This document shows, piece by piece, positions 18,497 through 27,046 of a DNA stretch of 51,762 nucleotides. Numbering within the stretch: the stretch's first letter is position 1; each line of letters opens with the position of its first letter. The notes beneath the pieces are model-generated. The model had not been told where the DNA came from. It ran no database searches and saw nothing but the letters and a program-made list of their open reading frames with translations. The position numbers and the translations under genes were made by a program. Source of the DNA: Pseudomonadota bacterium (GTDB lineage: Bacteria; Pseudomonadota; Alphaproteobacteria; Acetobacterales; Acetobacteraceae); contig JAKBBM010000008.1 of the NCBI GenBank assembly GCA_021808545.1, positions 1 to 51,762 on the forward strand, read 5' to 3'.

Positions 18497-19432
18497 TCAA
18501 AAATGCCGCCAACCGGCCGCTGCGAAATCCATCACCGTGCCGGATTCGGACAAAACATGCACGCCCGCCCCGGGCTGGAACACGCCGATCTTGGTCACCG
18601 GCACATCGCCACACGCGGCTTTCAGCGCCTCGCCCTGGCCGGGCGGCACCGCCAGCAGCAATTCGTAATCATCTCCGCCGGTCAGGCGTGCTTCGAGCAT
18701 TTGCGGCCCCACGGCCTGCGCCTGAGGCGAAGCGGGCACCAGCCCCGCCCGAATTACGGCCGACAACCCAGAGGTGGCGGCCAGATGCCCCAAATCCTGT
18801 ACCAGCCCGTCTGACACATCGATGGCGGCCGAGACGATTCCCGCCAGCGCCAACCCCACCCGTGGCTCGGGCAACAACGAGCGGGCGATGAGATAGCCAG
18901 ATGGATCGTTAAGCTTACCCTGGCGCGCCGCCAGCCCCAGCGCCGCATCGCCAATCGTGCCGGTCACCCAAATGCCATCGCCAGCACGCGCGCCGCCGCG
19001 CGGCAGGGCATCCCCTGGCGCCACATGGCCCAAAAGCGTGGCCGATAACGCAATGCCGTGGCGCGATGAGGATGAATCTCCCCCCAGCAAGGTGATGCCG
19101 AATAATTTCTGATCGATTCCCAGCCCCTTGGCGAAGTCCGCAAGCCAGCTTTCCGGTAAAGAAGCCGGCAGCGCCGTGGTCAGCAAATAGCCAAGCGGCA
19201 CCGCCCCCATAGCGGCCAGATCCGAGAGATTGCGGCGCAGCAATTTGCGGGCCACCAAATCCGGCGCATCATGGGAGAGGAAATGCACATCCTGCAGCAT
19301 CTGGTCCACGGTCAGCACCAGTTCGCGCCCGGGCGGCGGGGTCAGCACGGCGGCATCGTCTTGCAATCCCCGCGCCGCCGCCCCCGCTAGCGGCGCGAAA
19401 TACGCCGCGATCCGCGCGAACTCGTCGCCCAT
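18497..19432 (-). CDS. thiL: Thiamine-monophosphate kinase
   Basis: ThiL phosphorylates thiamine monophosphate to the active diphosphate cofactor, using ATP. The N-terminal Mg-binding half has LQDDAAVL, TVDQMLQDVHF, LLRRNLSDLAAMGA and LLGGDSSSS, the family motif usually GGDTTRS. The C-terminal half has AIDVSDGLVQDLGHLA and LTGGDDYELL. The 311-residue length is typical. Its ATG overlaps the nusB stop by 1 nt (TGATG). It is the last gene of the nine-gene rpiB-to-thiL operon. nusB-thiL adjacency is widely conserved. Confidence 0.94.
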   Translation of the reverse strand: MGDEFARIAAYFAPLAGAAARGLQDDAAVLTPPPGRELVLTVDQMLQDVHFLSHDAPDLVARKLLRRNLSDLAAMGAVPLGYLLTTALPASLPESWLADFAKGLGIDQKLFGITLLGGDSSSSRHGIALSATLLGHVAPGDALPRGGARAGDGIWVTGTIGDAALGLAARQGKLNDPSGYLIARSLLPEPRVGLALAGIVSAAIDVSDGLVQDLGHLAATSGLSAVIRAGLVPASPQAQAVGPQMLEARLTGGDDYELLLAVPPGQGEALKAACGDVPVTKIGVFQPGAGVHVLSESGTVMDFAAAGWRHF

Positions 19433-19905
19433 CAGGTGGTGGCAAACTCAGCCGGGCGCAGCAAATGGGCCAACCGATCGAGCACGCCATTGAGCATGCG
19501 CGGCTCATCGCCCGTGAAAAAGCCGTGCGCCACATCCATATATTCGTTGATCACAACCCGTGCCGGCGGCCCCTCTGCCTGCCACAGTTCGGCTCCGCCG
19601 GCGCGCAAGGCCGCGCGCAGCACCGGGTCCAGCCGCGCCATCGGCCAGCTTTCCGGCAGCGCCTCGGCAATCATGTTATCGACCACATCCTGCTGTTGCG
19701 TGGCGGTGCGCACGATACGGGCAAAAAGCGGCACGTCGGCGGCGGGCAACCGGCCTTCCTCCATGCCGCCGGCACCCGGCGGATCGCCTATGCGATGGCG
19801 CACAAACTGGTCGATCACGGTTTCGCCATTCACCCCTGTCTGCTCGGCCTGGTAGAGCGCCTGCACGGCGGCCAAGCGGGCCAGAGTACGCGGGCGGCCG
19901 CTCAT
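19432..19905 (-). CDS. nusB: Transcription antitermination protein NusB
   Basis: NusB binds boxA RNA with S10 (NusE) during rRNA transcription antitermination. The all-helical family pattern is clear: LARLAAVQALYQAEQTG near the N-terminus, then WPMARLDPVLRAALRAGGAEL, then ARVVINEYMDVAHGFFTGDEPRMLNGVLDRLA. The 157-residue length is normal for this class. It overlaps ribH by 4 bp upstream (ATGA) and thiL by 1 bp downstream. ribH-nusB linkage is a standard bacterial arrangement. Confidence 0.95.
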   Translation of the reverse strand: MSGRPRTLARLAAVQALYQAEQTGVNGETVIDQFVRHRIGDPPGAGGMEEGRLPAADVPLFARIVRTATQQQDVVDNMIAEALPESWPMARLDPVLRAALRAGGAELWQAEGPPARVVINEYMDVAHGFFTGDEPRMLNGVLDRLAHLLRPAEFATT

Positions 19906-20378
19906 GCCAAGCTCCGCTTCAAGGCGATCTGCCGCAAGCAGGCCACGGCGGCCTCGGCCCCTTTATTGGCGCCGGTCTCGCGCGAGCGGGCCAAAGCCTG
20001 GGCCAGCGTATCCACGGTCAGCAGCGCCGTGCCCAGGCACAAGCGCCCTGCGGTTGCCACGCGCATCAACCCATCCATGGCCGAGTTGCAAACAAATTCA
20101 TAATGGTCGGTTTCGCCCCGGATCACGCAGCCCAGCACGATATAACCATCATAATCCTTGCTGGCGCCGGCGGCGATTGCCAGCCCCTGGGCCAGTTCAA
20201 ACGCGCCGGAGACGTCCACCACATCAAGCTCGGCCTTGGCCTGCGCCAAAATCTCGCGCGCGGCATCCAGCATGCCATCAACCACATGCTGGTAATAGGG
20301 CGCGCTGATGGCGAGGATTCGCGGCGCTGGCCCCGGCAGCGCGGGGGCCTGCGGGGCGGGGGCGTCAGCCGTGCTCAT
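19902..20378 (-). CDS. ribH: 6,7-dimethyl-8-ribityllumazine synthase
   Basis: RibH condenses the ribitylaminouracil with dihydroxybutanone phosphate, the penultimate riboflavin step, usually as an icosahedral or pentameric shell. Motifs are APYYQHVVDGMLDAA, VSGAFELAQG, YDGYIVLGCVIRGETDHYEFVCN and the C-terminal ARSRETGANKGAEAAVACL. The catalytic His lies in RGETDHY. A Pro/Ala-rich N-terminal stretch of about 25 residues precedes the fold. The gene overlaps ribB(X) and nusB by 4 bp each, indicating tight coupling. Confidence 0.96.
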   Translation of the reverse strand: MSTADAPAPQAPALPGPAPRILAISAPYYQHVVDGMLDAAREILAQAKAELDVVDVSGAFELAQGLAIAAGASKDYDGYIVLGCVIRGETDHYEFVCNSAMDGLMRVATAGRLCLGTALLTVDTLAQALARSRETGANKGAEAAVACLRQIALKRSLA

Positions 20379-21508
20379 ACCCGGCCCTCGATCTGGCGTT
20401 GCTCGACAACATTAAGCCCATATCCTTCCAGCCCCACAATATTGCGCTTGTGGTTGGAGAGCAGGATCATGTTCTTAACCCCCAGCTCCAGCAAGATCTG
20501 CGCGCCAATCCCGTAATCGCGCAGTTCCTGTTGCGGCTTGGCGTTACTGACCATCTGACGGATACGCTCGGAAATCGCGCTCTTGGAGGTTTCGCGGATC
20601 AGCACGGCCACCCCGCGTCCGGCCTGCTCAATTTCCTCTAGCGCGCCATGCAGGCTGGAGAGATGCTCCCCCCCCACCACATCGCTGATCGTATCAACGC
20701 CATGCATGCGCACCAGCACGGGCTCATCACCCGATATATCGCCCTTCACCAGCGCCAGATGTTCAACATGATCCACCTTGCTCTCGAAGGCGACCAGCCG
20801 CCACGCCTTGCCATGGGGGGCTATGATATTACCCTCTTCCACGCGCCGGACCAGCCGCTCATTCATGCGCCGGTAGGCGATAAGATCGGCGATGGTGCCG
20901 AGCTTGAGATTATGACGCTGCGCGAAGGCGACGAGGTCCGGCAGGCGCGCCATGGAGCCGTCGTCATTGATGATCTCGCAGATAACACCAGCGGGAATCA
21001 GCCCGGCCAGGCGGGCGATATCCACCGCCGCTTCCGTATGGCCGGCGCGCACCAAGGTGCCGCCATCGCGCGCCATCAGCGGGAACACATGGCCGGGCGA
21101 GACGATATCGGACCGCCCCAGCTCTGAATTAATCGCTACGGCCACGGTGCGCGCCCGGTCGGCGGCGGAAATACCGGTGGACACACCTTCCTTCGCTTCA
21201 ATGGAAATCGTGAAGGCGGTCTCATGCCGCGTGCCATTGGCCTGGGTCATCAACGGCAGACCCAGCGCCTCGCAGCGCGCTTTGGTCATGGCCAGGCACA
21301 CCAGCCCGCGCGCATGCTTGATCATGAAATTGATCGCATCCGGGGTCGCGAACTGGGCCGGAATCACGAGGTCGCCCTCATTCTCACGGTCCTCGTCATC
21401 GACCAGGATGAAAATGCGCCCCGCGCGCGCTTCCTCGATGATTTCCGCCGGCGAAGCAATATATTCGCGCAGTTCGGCGGATTTATGGGTCGTCTTCAAG
21501 CCATCCAT
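20375..21508 (-). CDS. ribB: 3,4-dihydroxy-2-butanone 4-phosphate synthase fused to a degenerate GTP cyclohydrolase II-like domain
   Basis: Residues about 15-215 form a complete RibB: FILVDDEDRENEGDLV, THETAFTISIE-type core, GHVFPLMARDGGTLVRAGHTEAAVD. The C-terminal about 160 residues resemble RibA (DVVGGEHLSSLHGALEEIEQAGRGVAVLIRE and DYGIGAQILLELGVKNMILLSN). The GCHII zinc site is missing: where cyclohydrolases have the GD-FGS-RCDCG block, this reads MHGVDTISDVVGGE with no Cys. The second domain is therefore unlikely to open GTP, matching the RibBX-type variant described in Proteobacteria. AAGGA precedes the ATG. Functional ribA is presumably elsewhere. Confidence 0.92.
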   Translation of the reverse strand: MDGLKTTHKSAELREYIASPAEIIEEARAGRIFILVDDEDRENEGDLVIPAQFATPDAINFMIKHARGLVCLAMTKARCEALGLPLMTQANGTRHETAFTISIEAKEGVSTGISAADRARTVAVAINSELGRSDIVSPGHVFPLMARDGGTLVRAGHTEAAVDIARLAGLIPAGVICEIINDDGSMARLPDLVAFAQRHNLKLGTIADLIAYRRMNERLVRRVEEGNIIAPHGKAWRLVAFESKVDHVEHLALVKGDISGDEPVLVRMHGVDTISDVVGGEHLSSLHGALEEIEQAGRGVAVLIRETSKSAISERIRQMVSNAKPQQELRDYGIGAQILLELGVKNMILLSNHKRNIVGLEGYGLNVVEQRQIEGRV

Positions 21509-21571
21509 GGCACGTTATCCTTCCTGGCCGCGTTATGGGCGCCGGCCATCTTCCATAATAAGGGTATGTGT

Positions 21572-22186
21572 TTATGCATCCTTAAAACTCAACTGCCGGG
21601 CCACATAGCGGGCCAGCATGTCGATTTCCACATTCACCGCCTCGCCCACAGCCAAGGCGTGAAAATTGGTGTGCGCGGCCGTATGGGGGATGATATTCAC
21701 ACCGAATTCATGCCCCTCCACTTCGTTCACGGTAAGCGAGACGCCGTTGATGGCGATGCTGCCCTTGGGCGCGACAAAGGGGGCCAATTCCTCGGGCAGC
21801 ACGAAGCGCCAGCGGACCGAGCCATGCTCGGGCACCAAGGCGCGCACGATGGCAACGCCATCCACATGCCCCGAGACAATATGCCCGCCCAATTCGTCAC
21901 CCGCCCGCAGCGCGCCTTCGAGATTGATCTTGCTGCCCGGTTTCCAATTGATCAGGGTGGTTTTCGCCAGCGTCTCGGCCGAAACCTCGGTGGCGAACCA
22001 GTCATCTCCCGCCTCGACCACGGTCAGACACACGCCCGAACAGGCAATAGACGCCCCCAAGGGCTTGTTGGCGCCGGCCCAGGGCGCATGATCCGGGGTC
22101 GTGATGACAAAGCGCGCATCCCGCCCTTCGCCCAGCGGTGTGATTGATTTGACCGTGCCGATGCCAGTGATGAGACCCGTGAACAT
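21572..22186 (-). CDS. ribE: Riboflavin synthase, alpha subunit
   Basis: This enzyme dismutates two lumazine molecules to riboflavin. The conserved N-terminus MFTGLITGIGTV fixes the start at 22186; the 48 extra residues in the track ORF are antisense noise over ribD. Two tandem lumazine-binding barrels are visible: residues 1-about 97 with LGASIACSGVCLTVVE, and about 98-200 with LGGHIVSGHVDGVA and GSIAINGVSLTVNEV. The 204-residue length is typical. It starts 2 bp past the ribD stop and is 63 bp from ribB(X), a gap that holds no FMN riboswitch. Confidence 0.95.
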   Translation of the reverse strand: MFTGLITGIGTVKSITPLGEGRDARFVITTPDHAPWAGANKPLGASIACSGVCLTVVEAGDDWFATEVSAETLAKTTLINWKPGSKINLEGALRAGDELGGHIVSGHVDGVAIVRALVPEHGSVRWRFVLPEELAPFVAPKGSIAINGVSLTVNEVEGHEFGVNIIPHTAAHTNFHALAVGEAVNVEIDMLARYVARQLSFKDA

Positions 22187-22188
22187 TC

Positions 22189-23286
22189 CTATCCCGCCCT
22201 TACCGTGAAGTTTGTCAGCATATCCGCCCCGAACGCCTGGCGCGAGACCTGAACAAAGCGCGGCGCCTCCGCCAGCTTGCCAATGCCAAACCCCTGTGCG
22301 GCGGAAAAGCCGTCGCCGCCAATAACACAAGGGGCATGGAACCAGGCCAGCCGGTCCACCAAATGGGCGCGAAGCAGCCCGGCGGCAATGCTGCCGCCGC
22401 CTTCAACCAGAACACGCGTCAGCCCATGCTTGGCCAGGGCTTCCATGCCGGCGCGCAGATCCACGCCCGCACTCGAGGCCGGCAGTTCGATCAGCTTTAC
22501 CCCCGCCGCCGCCAGCGCCTTGCGGCGCAATTTATCCGCCCCGTCGCGATGCAGAATCCAGAGCGGATGTTGCTCCGCCCCGCGCACCAAGCGCGAGAGC
22601 AGCGGCGTGCGCAAATGGCTATCTACCACAATGCGTACCAGGGGGGCGGTGCGGAATCCCTCAATCCGGCAGGTCAGCTCCGGGTCGTCGGCCAGTACGG
22701 TGCCCACGCCAGCCAGCACCGCATCGTGCCGGCCACGCATGGCATGCACCACGCGCCGCGCCTCGGGCCCGGTAATCCATTGCGACTCGCCGCGCGCGGT
22801 GGCGATCCTGCCATCGAGCGAGGAGGCCAGCTTCAACCTCACCAAAGGCCGCCCCTCGCGCACCACCATGGCAAAACCGGAGAGCAGCGCTTCGCATTCG
22901 GCACGCAGAACAGATTCGCTTACCATCACCCCGCCCGCGCGCAAGCGGGCAATGCCTGCGCCATTTACCTTGGGGTGCGGGTCCTGCGCGCCCAGCACCA
23001 CGCGGGCAATACCGGCGGCAATCAGCGCCTCGGTGCAGGGGCCGCTCTTGCCGGTAAAGGCGCAGGGCTCCAGCGTGACATAAGCGGTAGCCCCCTTGGC
23101 CCGCTTACCTGCGGCCTGCAGGGCGCGCACCTCGGCGTGCGGGCGCCCACCTGGGGCGGTAAAGCCGCGCCCGACCACCATGCCGTCCTTCACGATAACA
23201 CAGCCAACCGCCGGATTAGGCGCGGTTTGCCCCAGCCCGCGCCGCGCCAGGGCAAGGGCGGCGCGCATATGCGCCTCGTCGCTCAT
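22189..23286 (-). CDS. ribD: Bifunctional riboflavin deaminase-reductase RibD
   Basis: RibD deaminates and then reduces the pyrimidine intermediate of riboflavin synthesis. The N-terminal deaminase (1-about 145) carries zinc motifs [10 protein letters not shown] and [19 protein letters not shown]. The C-terminal NADPH-dependent reductase (about 146-365) includes [26 protein letters not shown] and [13 protein letters not shown]. The 365-residue length is normal. It overlaps nrdR by 4 bp; the nrdR-ribD-ribE order is strongly conserved in alphaproteobacteria. Confidence 0.96.
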   Translation of the reverse strand: MSDEAHMRAALALARRGLGQTAPNPAVGCVIVKDGMVVGRGFTAPGGRPHAEVRALQAAGKRAKGATAYVTLEPCAFTGKSGPCTEALIAAGIARVVLGAQDPHPKVNGAGIARLRAGGVMVSESVLRAECEALLSGFAMVVREGRPLVRLKLASSLDGRIATARGESQWITGPEARRVVHAMRGRHDAVLAGVGTVLADDPELTCRIEGFRTAPLVRIVVDSHLRTPLLSRLVRGAEQHPLWILHRDGADKLRRKALAAAGVKLIELPASSAGVDLRAGMEALAKHGLTRVLVEGGGSIAAGLLRAHLVDRLAWFHAPCVIGGDGFSAAQGFGIGKLAEAPRFVQVSRQAFGADMLTNFTVRAG

Positions 23287-23756
23287 GCGGGGTCCGGTGC
23301 TGGCAGGGTGCGCGGCATGCTGCCCAGAAACGCCTCAAAATCCTTGGCCTCGCGGAAATCGCGATAGACGGAGGCAAAGCGGACATAGGCGACCGCGTCC
23401 ACCTCTTTCAGCGTCTCCATCACCAGCTCGCCAATCGCTTCGGAGCGAATCTCGGTCTCGCCGCTCGCTTCCAGCTTGCGCACGATGCCATTCACGATGC
23501 GCTCCTGCCGCTCCTCATCCACCGGGCGCTTGTTCAGCGCCACGCGGATGGAACGGGCCAGCTTGTCGCGGTCAAAGGCGACGCGGCGGCCATCGGTTTT
23601 CAACACCACCAGCTCGCGCAGCTGCACACGCTCCACCGTGGTGAAGCGCTGGCTGCACCCGGCGCAAAAACGCCGGCGGCGGATGGCGCTGCCATCGTCG
23701 GTCGGCCGGCTGTCTTTTACCTGGGTGTCGGCCTCGCCGCAGAAAGGGCAGCGCAT
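23283..23756 (-). CDS. nrdR: Transcriptional repressor NrdR
   Basis: NrdR represses ribonucleotide reductase genes by sensing dATP/ATP. The N-terminal zinc ribbon has [17 protein letters not shown] and [17 protein letters not shown], with both CxxC pairs intact. An ATP-cone domain follows (about 49-139: [21 protein letters not shown]...[11 protein letters not shown]). The 157-residue length is normal. It is 6 bp downstream of glyA and overlaps ribD, inside the long operon. No NrdR-box target is identifiable in this window. Confidence 0.97.
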   Translation of the reverse strand: MRCPFCGEADTQVKDSRPTDDGSAIRRRRFCAGCSQRFTTVERVQLRELVVLKTDGRRVAFDRDKLARSIRVALNKRPVDEERQERIVNGIVRKLEASGETEIRSEAIGELVMETLKEVDAVAYVRFASVYRDFREAKDFEAFLGSMPRTLPAPDPA

Positions 23757-23762
23757 CGCCCG

Positions 23763-25061
23763 TTACCGGTAGATGGGAAAGCGCGTGCAAAGCGCCTTCA
23801 CGCGCGCGCCCACCTCGGCTTCCGCCGCATCGTTGGTGCCATCGTTGGAGCGCGAAAGCCCATCCAACACCTGGCCGATCATCTCGCCGATTTCCTTGAA
23901 CTCGGCCTCACCAAAGCCGCGCGTGGTGGCCGCCGGGGTGCCCAGGCGAATACCCGATGTGATGGCGGGTTTTTGCGGATCAAAGGGAATCGCATTCTTG
24001 TTGGCGGTGATATGGGCGCGCTCCAGCGAGGCTTCGGCTGCCTTGCCGGTGGTGTTTTTGGGCCGCAGATCGACCAGCATCAGATGGCTGTCTGTCCCGC
24101 CGGTGACAATCGCCAGCCCCTGCGCCACCAGCGTTTGCGCCAGCATCTTGGCATTGGCCACCACCGCCTTCTGGTAGGCCGCGAAATCGGGGGTCAGCGC
24201 CTCGCCAAACGCCACCGCCTTGGCGGCGATGACATGCATCAGCGGCCCACCCTGCAAGCCGGGGAAGATGGCGGAATTGATCTTCTTGGCGATGTCCTCA
24301 TGGTTGGTCAGCACCATGCCGCCGCGCGGGCCGCGCAGGGTTTTATGCGTAGTGGTGGTGACAACATGGGCATGCGGCAGCGGGCTGGGGAAAATGCCGG
24401 CCGCCACCAGCCCGGCAAAATGCGCCATATCCACCATCAGATACGCCCCCACCTCATCGGCGATGGCGCGGAAGCGGGCAAAATCGATGAAGCGCGGATA
24501 GGCCGAGCCGCCGGCAATGATCAGCTTGGGCTTATGTTCACGCGCCAGCCGCTCCAACTCCTCGTAATCCAGCAACCCGTCCTCGGCCCGCACGCCATAT
24601 TGCACGGCATTGAACCATTTGCCGGACATGTTGGGGGCAGCACCATGGGTGAGATGCCCGCCAGCAGCCAGCGACATGCCCAGAATAGTGTCGCCCGGCT
24701 TGACCAGGGCAAGCAGCACCGACTGGTTGGCCTGCGAACCGGAATTGGCCTGCACATTGGCGAAACCGCAGCCAAAAATCTTCTTCGCGCGCTCGATCGC
24801 CAGCGTTTCCACCGCATCCGACGGCCCGCACCCGCCATAATAACGCTTGCCCGGATAACCTTCGGCATATTTGTTGGTGAATACCGAGCCCTGCGCGGCC
24901 AGCACCGCGACGGAGACGATGTTCTCGGAGGCGATCAGCTCGATCCCGTCCTGCTCACGCGCCAGCTCCTGGCCGATCATGCCGAAAATCTCGGGATCGA
25001 TCTCGGCCAGCGGGGCAGTGAAGAAACGGTCCAGACGGGGGGAGAGATTCTGCTCGTTCAT
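23763..25061 (-). CDS. glyA: Serine hydroxymethyltransferase
   Basis: This PLP enzyme interconverts serine and glycine and charges tetrahydrofolate with a one-carbon unit. The PLP lysine lies in [16 protein letters not shown]. Other family segments are [52 protein letters not shown] and [13 protein letters not shown]. The 432-residue length is standard. Its ATG overlaps the rpiB stop by 4 bp and nrdR follows after 6 bp. It supplies formyl and methylene folate next to the nucleotide and flavin genes. Confidence 0.97.
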   Translation of the reverse strand: MNEQNLSPRLDRFFTAPLAEIDPEIFGMIGQELAREQDGIELIASENIVSVAVLAAQGSVFTNKYAEGYPGKRYYGGCGPSDAVETLAIERAKKIFGCGFANVQANSGSQANQSVLLALVKPGDTILGMSLAAGGHLTHGAAPNMSGKWFNAVQYGVRAEDGLLDYEELERLAREHKPKLIIAGGSAYPRFIDFARFRAIADEVGAYLMVDMAHFAGLVAAGIFPSPLPHAHVVTTTTHKTLRGPRGGMVLTNHEDIAKKINSAIFPGLQGGPLMHVIAAKAVAFGEALTPDFAAYQKAVVANAKMLAQTLVAQGLAIVTGGTDSHLMLVDLRPKNTTGKAAEASLERAHITANKNAIPFDPQKPAITSGIRLGTPAATTRGFGEAEFKEIGEMIGQVLDGLSRSNDGTNDAAEAEVGARVKALCTRFPIYR

Positions 25062-25516
25062 GGCGTGGGTTCCGTGGTCTTGTTGAGTTTGGACAGGCGC
25101 CGCTCATGGCGTCCGCCCTCGAATGTGGTGCCAAGGAAGGCGGCGAGAATATCCAGCGCCACCTCCTCGCCGATAATGCGCGCGCCCAGCGCCAGAACAT
25201 TGGCATCGTTATGCGCGCGGGTCAGGCGCGCGGTGGTGACATCATGCACCAGCCCGCAGCGTATCGCGGGGTTGCGGTTGGCGGCGATGCTCATGCCAAT
25301 GCCCGTGCCGCAAACCAGCACGCCATAGGCCGCCCGCTTTTGCGCCACGGCGGCGCACACCGCCTGGGCAAAATCCGGGTAATCCACGCTGGCCGGGCCA
25401 TCGGTGCCAAAATCCAGCACCTCATGCCCGGCATCGCGTAATGCCGTTGCTAGCCTTGTCTTCATATGCACGCCGCCATGGTCGGCGCCGATGGCGATGG
25501 TCAAAGTCTCAATCAT
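25058..25516 (-). CDS. rpiB: Ribose 5-phosphate isomerase B
   Basis: RpiB interconverts ribose 5-phosphate and ribulose 5-phosphate; ribulose 5-phosphate is the direct substrate of the operon's RibB. Motifs are [49 protein letters not shown] (catalytic Cys) and [13 protein letters not shown]-like [15 protein letters not shown] start at ATG 25516 (MIETLTIA) because AAGGGGG precedes it; the track start 25531 is weaker. It is the first gene of the nine-gene operon. Confidence 0.95.
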   Translation of the reverse strand: MIETLTIAIGADHGGVHMKTRLATALRDAGHEVLDFGTDGPASVDYPDFAQAVCAAVAQKRAAYGVLVCGTGIGMSIAANRNPAIRCGLVHDVTTARLTRAHNDANVLALGARIIGEEVALDILAAFLGTTFEGGRHERRLSKLNKTTEPTP

Positions 25517-25550
25517 GCGCCCCCTTATCATGCGCGGGGGGCGAGGGAAA

Positions 25551-26816
25551 CTAACCGATGAACAACCCGCCTATGCCGCCCAGCACACCAAAGGCACAGG
25601 TAATGGCGCACACCACCACCACCAGCCACATATATTTACCCTTCAGCCGCTGCGCCTCGGGCAGGGTCACCATGGCCAGCCGCACCAGAAAGCCGAGTAC
25701 GATGGGCAGCAGCAGCGCGTTCATCACCTGCACGCCGACATTGAGCGAGACGAGATTAGGCGCCAGCCCCACCGCCGCGGCCCCGCCAATGACACAGACG
25801 GTATAAACACCATAAAACCATTTTGCCTTCAGCGGATGGAATTCGAGCGAGCGGCGATAGCCCGAAACCTCTCCCAGCCCCCAGGCCAGCGCCAGCGAGG
25901 CGACAATGGCCGCCACCATGCCCGCCCCCAGCACGCCAAGACTGAATATAACGCGCCCGGTTTCAGCCCCCAGATAGGGGGTCATGGCCTGGCTCATCTG
26001 CCCCACGGTGGACAGGCTGGCTTGGGGCATATGCGGGCGGATGGAGGCCGCCGCCGCGATCAGCACCGCCGCCATGACCAGCTGCGTCACCACGGCGCCG
26101 ATCGCCGTATCCCAGCGCGCGGCGCGGAAATGCGATTCTTTGAGCTTTTTATCCGCCACGGCCGATTGCTGGTAAAACACCATCCAGGGCATGATCACCG
26201 CGCCGATATTGGCCGCGACCAGATATTCATAATTCGGGTTCAGCACAGGCACATGGATGGATTGCATGGCGATATGCGCCAGATCCGGCCGCGCGGCCCA
26301 GGCAACAAAGAAAAACGCCAGTTCGAACAGCCCCACCACCATGGCCGCGCGCTCCACCCGCCGGTAAGAGCCGGTGAGCACCACCGCGAGCAGTGCGATC
26401 GCGGCCATGGGCAGCGACACGTAATGCGGAATGCCAAACAGATCCCCCACCCCGGCGACACCTGAGAATTCCGTGAGCAGCGCGCCGATGGTGGCAACCG
26501 CCAGCCCCGCCGCCGACACCCAGGCCCAGCGCGGGCCAAACGCCTCGCGGATCAGCTCGCCATGCCCCTTGCCGGTAAAAATCCCAAGCCGAACAGTGAG
26601 TTCCTGCACGATATACAACACGGGGATAAGGATGAATTGCGGCAGAAGCAGCTTATAGCCCCATTGCACGCCGCTCTGCCCGGCAGTGATGATGGAACCG
26701 ACATCCGTATCGGCCAGCATGACGACAAGGCCGGGGCCAAACACGGCCAGCCAAGGCAGATGGCGGAAGATGCGCCGCGATTTGGCGGTTTCCGGCGGAA
26801 GAGACGTGGTCGACAT
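25551..26816 (-). CDS. NRAMP-family divalent metal transporter, divergent metal site
   Basis: This polytopic inner-membrane protein has about 11 hydrophobic segments and the NRAMP scaffold: GPGLVVMLAD in TM1 and IGAVIMPWMVFYQ in TM6. The TM1 metal motif, normally DPGN, reads DVGS (ADTDVGSIITAG). The TM6 motif, normally MPH, reads MPW. These are metal-coordinating positions in classic Mn/Fe transporters, so ion selectivity may differ, as in NRAMP-related branches for Mg or Al. I chose ATG 26816 (MSTTSLPP); the track start is TTG 26876, and neither has a strong RBS. It is divergent from hemB. Confidence 0.85.
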   Translation of the reverse strand: MSTTSLPPETAKSRRIFRHLPWLAVFGPGLVVMLADTDVGSIITAGQSGVQWGYKLLLPQFILIPVLYIVQELTVRLGIFTGKGHGELIREAFGPRWAWVSAAGLAVATIGALLTEFSGVAGVGDLFGIPHYVSLPMAAIALLAVVLTGSYRRVERAAMVVGLFELAFFFVAWAARPDLAHIAMQSIHVPVLNPNYEYLVAANIGAVIMPWMVFYQQSAVADKKLKESHFRAARWDTAIGAVVTQLVMAAVLIAAAASIRPHMPQASLSTVGQMSQAMTPYLGAETGRVIFSLGVLGAGMVAAIVASLALAWGLGEVSGYRRSLEFHPLKAKWFYGVYTVCVIGGAAAVGLAPNLVSLNVGVQVMNALLLPIVLGFLVRLAMVTLPEAQRLKGKYMWLVVVVCAITCAFGVLGGIGGLFIG

Positions 26817-26841
26817 GGGGGCTGTTCGCGCTCCTACATTC

Positions 26842-26865
26842 TGAAATTGCAATTCATTCTCATCA
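26842..26865. promoter_or_regulatory. Possible Fur/Mur-type site near the NRAMP start
   Basis: TGAAATTGCAATTCATTCTCAT includes the palindrome AATTGCAATT and, on the other strand, ATGAGAATGAATTGCAA, close to Fur-family half-sites. It lies 26-49 bp upstream of the chosen NRAMP start, so binding could block that promoter. Consensus resemblance only. Confidence 0.35.
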
Positions 26866-26909
26866 AAGAGTCGCAAGAAAACCTATCCGGCGCTCTTCAT
26901 TCCGGTTCA

Positions 26910-26923
26910 TTGATCCAGATCAA
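26910..26923. promoter_or_regulatory. Perfect FNR/FixK/Anr-type box
   Basis: TTGATCCAGATCAA is an exact match to TTGAT-N4-ATCAA and is fully palindromic apart from the central bases. It lies between the divergent NRAMP-like gene and hemB, centred 130 bp before the hemB ATG and 100 bp before the NRAMP ATG. It suggests oxygen-responsive control of one or both; hemB is a known Anr/FNR-type target in some bacteria. Confidence 0.7.
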
Positions 26924-26950
26924 ATCAGTAATCTTTATCCCCGCCCGGTT

Positions 26951-26972
26951 TTGCGAATTATTCTCATTTGCA
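26951..26972. promoter_or_regulatory. Possible Fur/Mur-type inverted repeat
   Basis: TGCGAAT-TATTCTC-ATTTGCA is a 7-7-7 inverted repeat with one mismatch, preceded by T. On the minus strand it reads AATGAGAATAATTCG, resembling Fur-family boxes. It lies 75 bp upstream of hemB, in an AT-richer stretch than its surroundings. Confidence 0.4.
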
Positions 26973-27046
26973 TGTTTGTGCTAAACGCATCCTCCCTCAC
27001 TGTCAAGCGCCTCGCCACCAGACCGCAAGCAGGCTAGATTGCCACC

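Noticed and set aside
21509-21571. FMN riboswitch before ribB(X)
   Set aside because: The 63 bp gap is too short and lacks the conserved RFN-element pieces.
23973-25328. 451-residue plus-strand ORF
   Set aside because: Antisense to glyA and rpiB, no recognisable domain.
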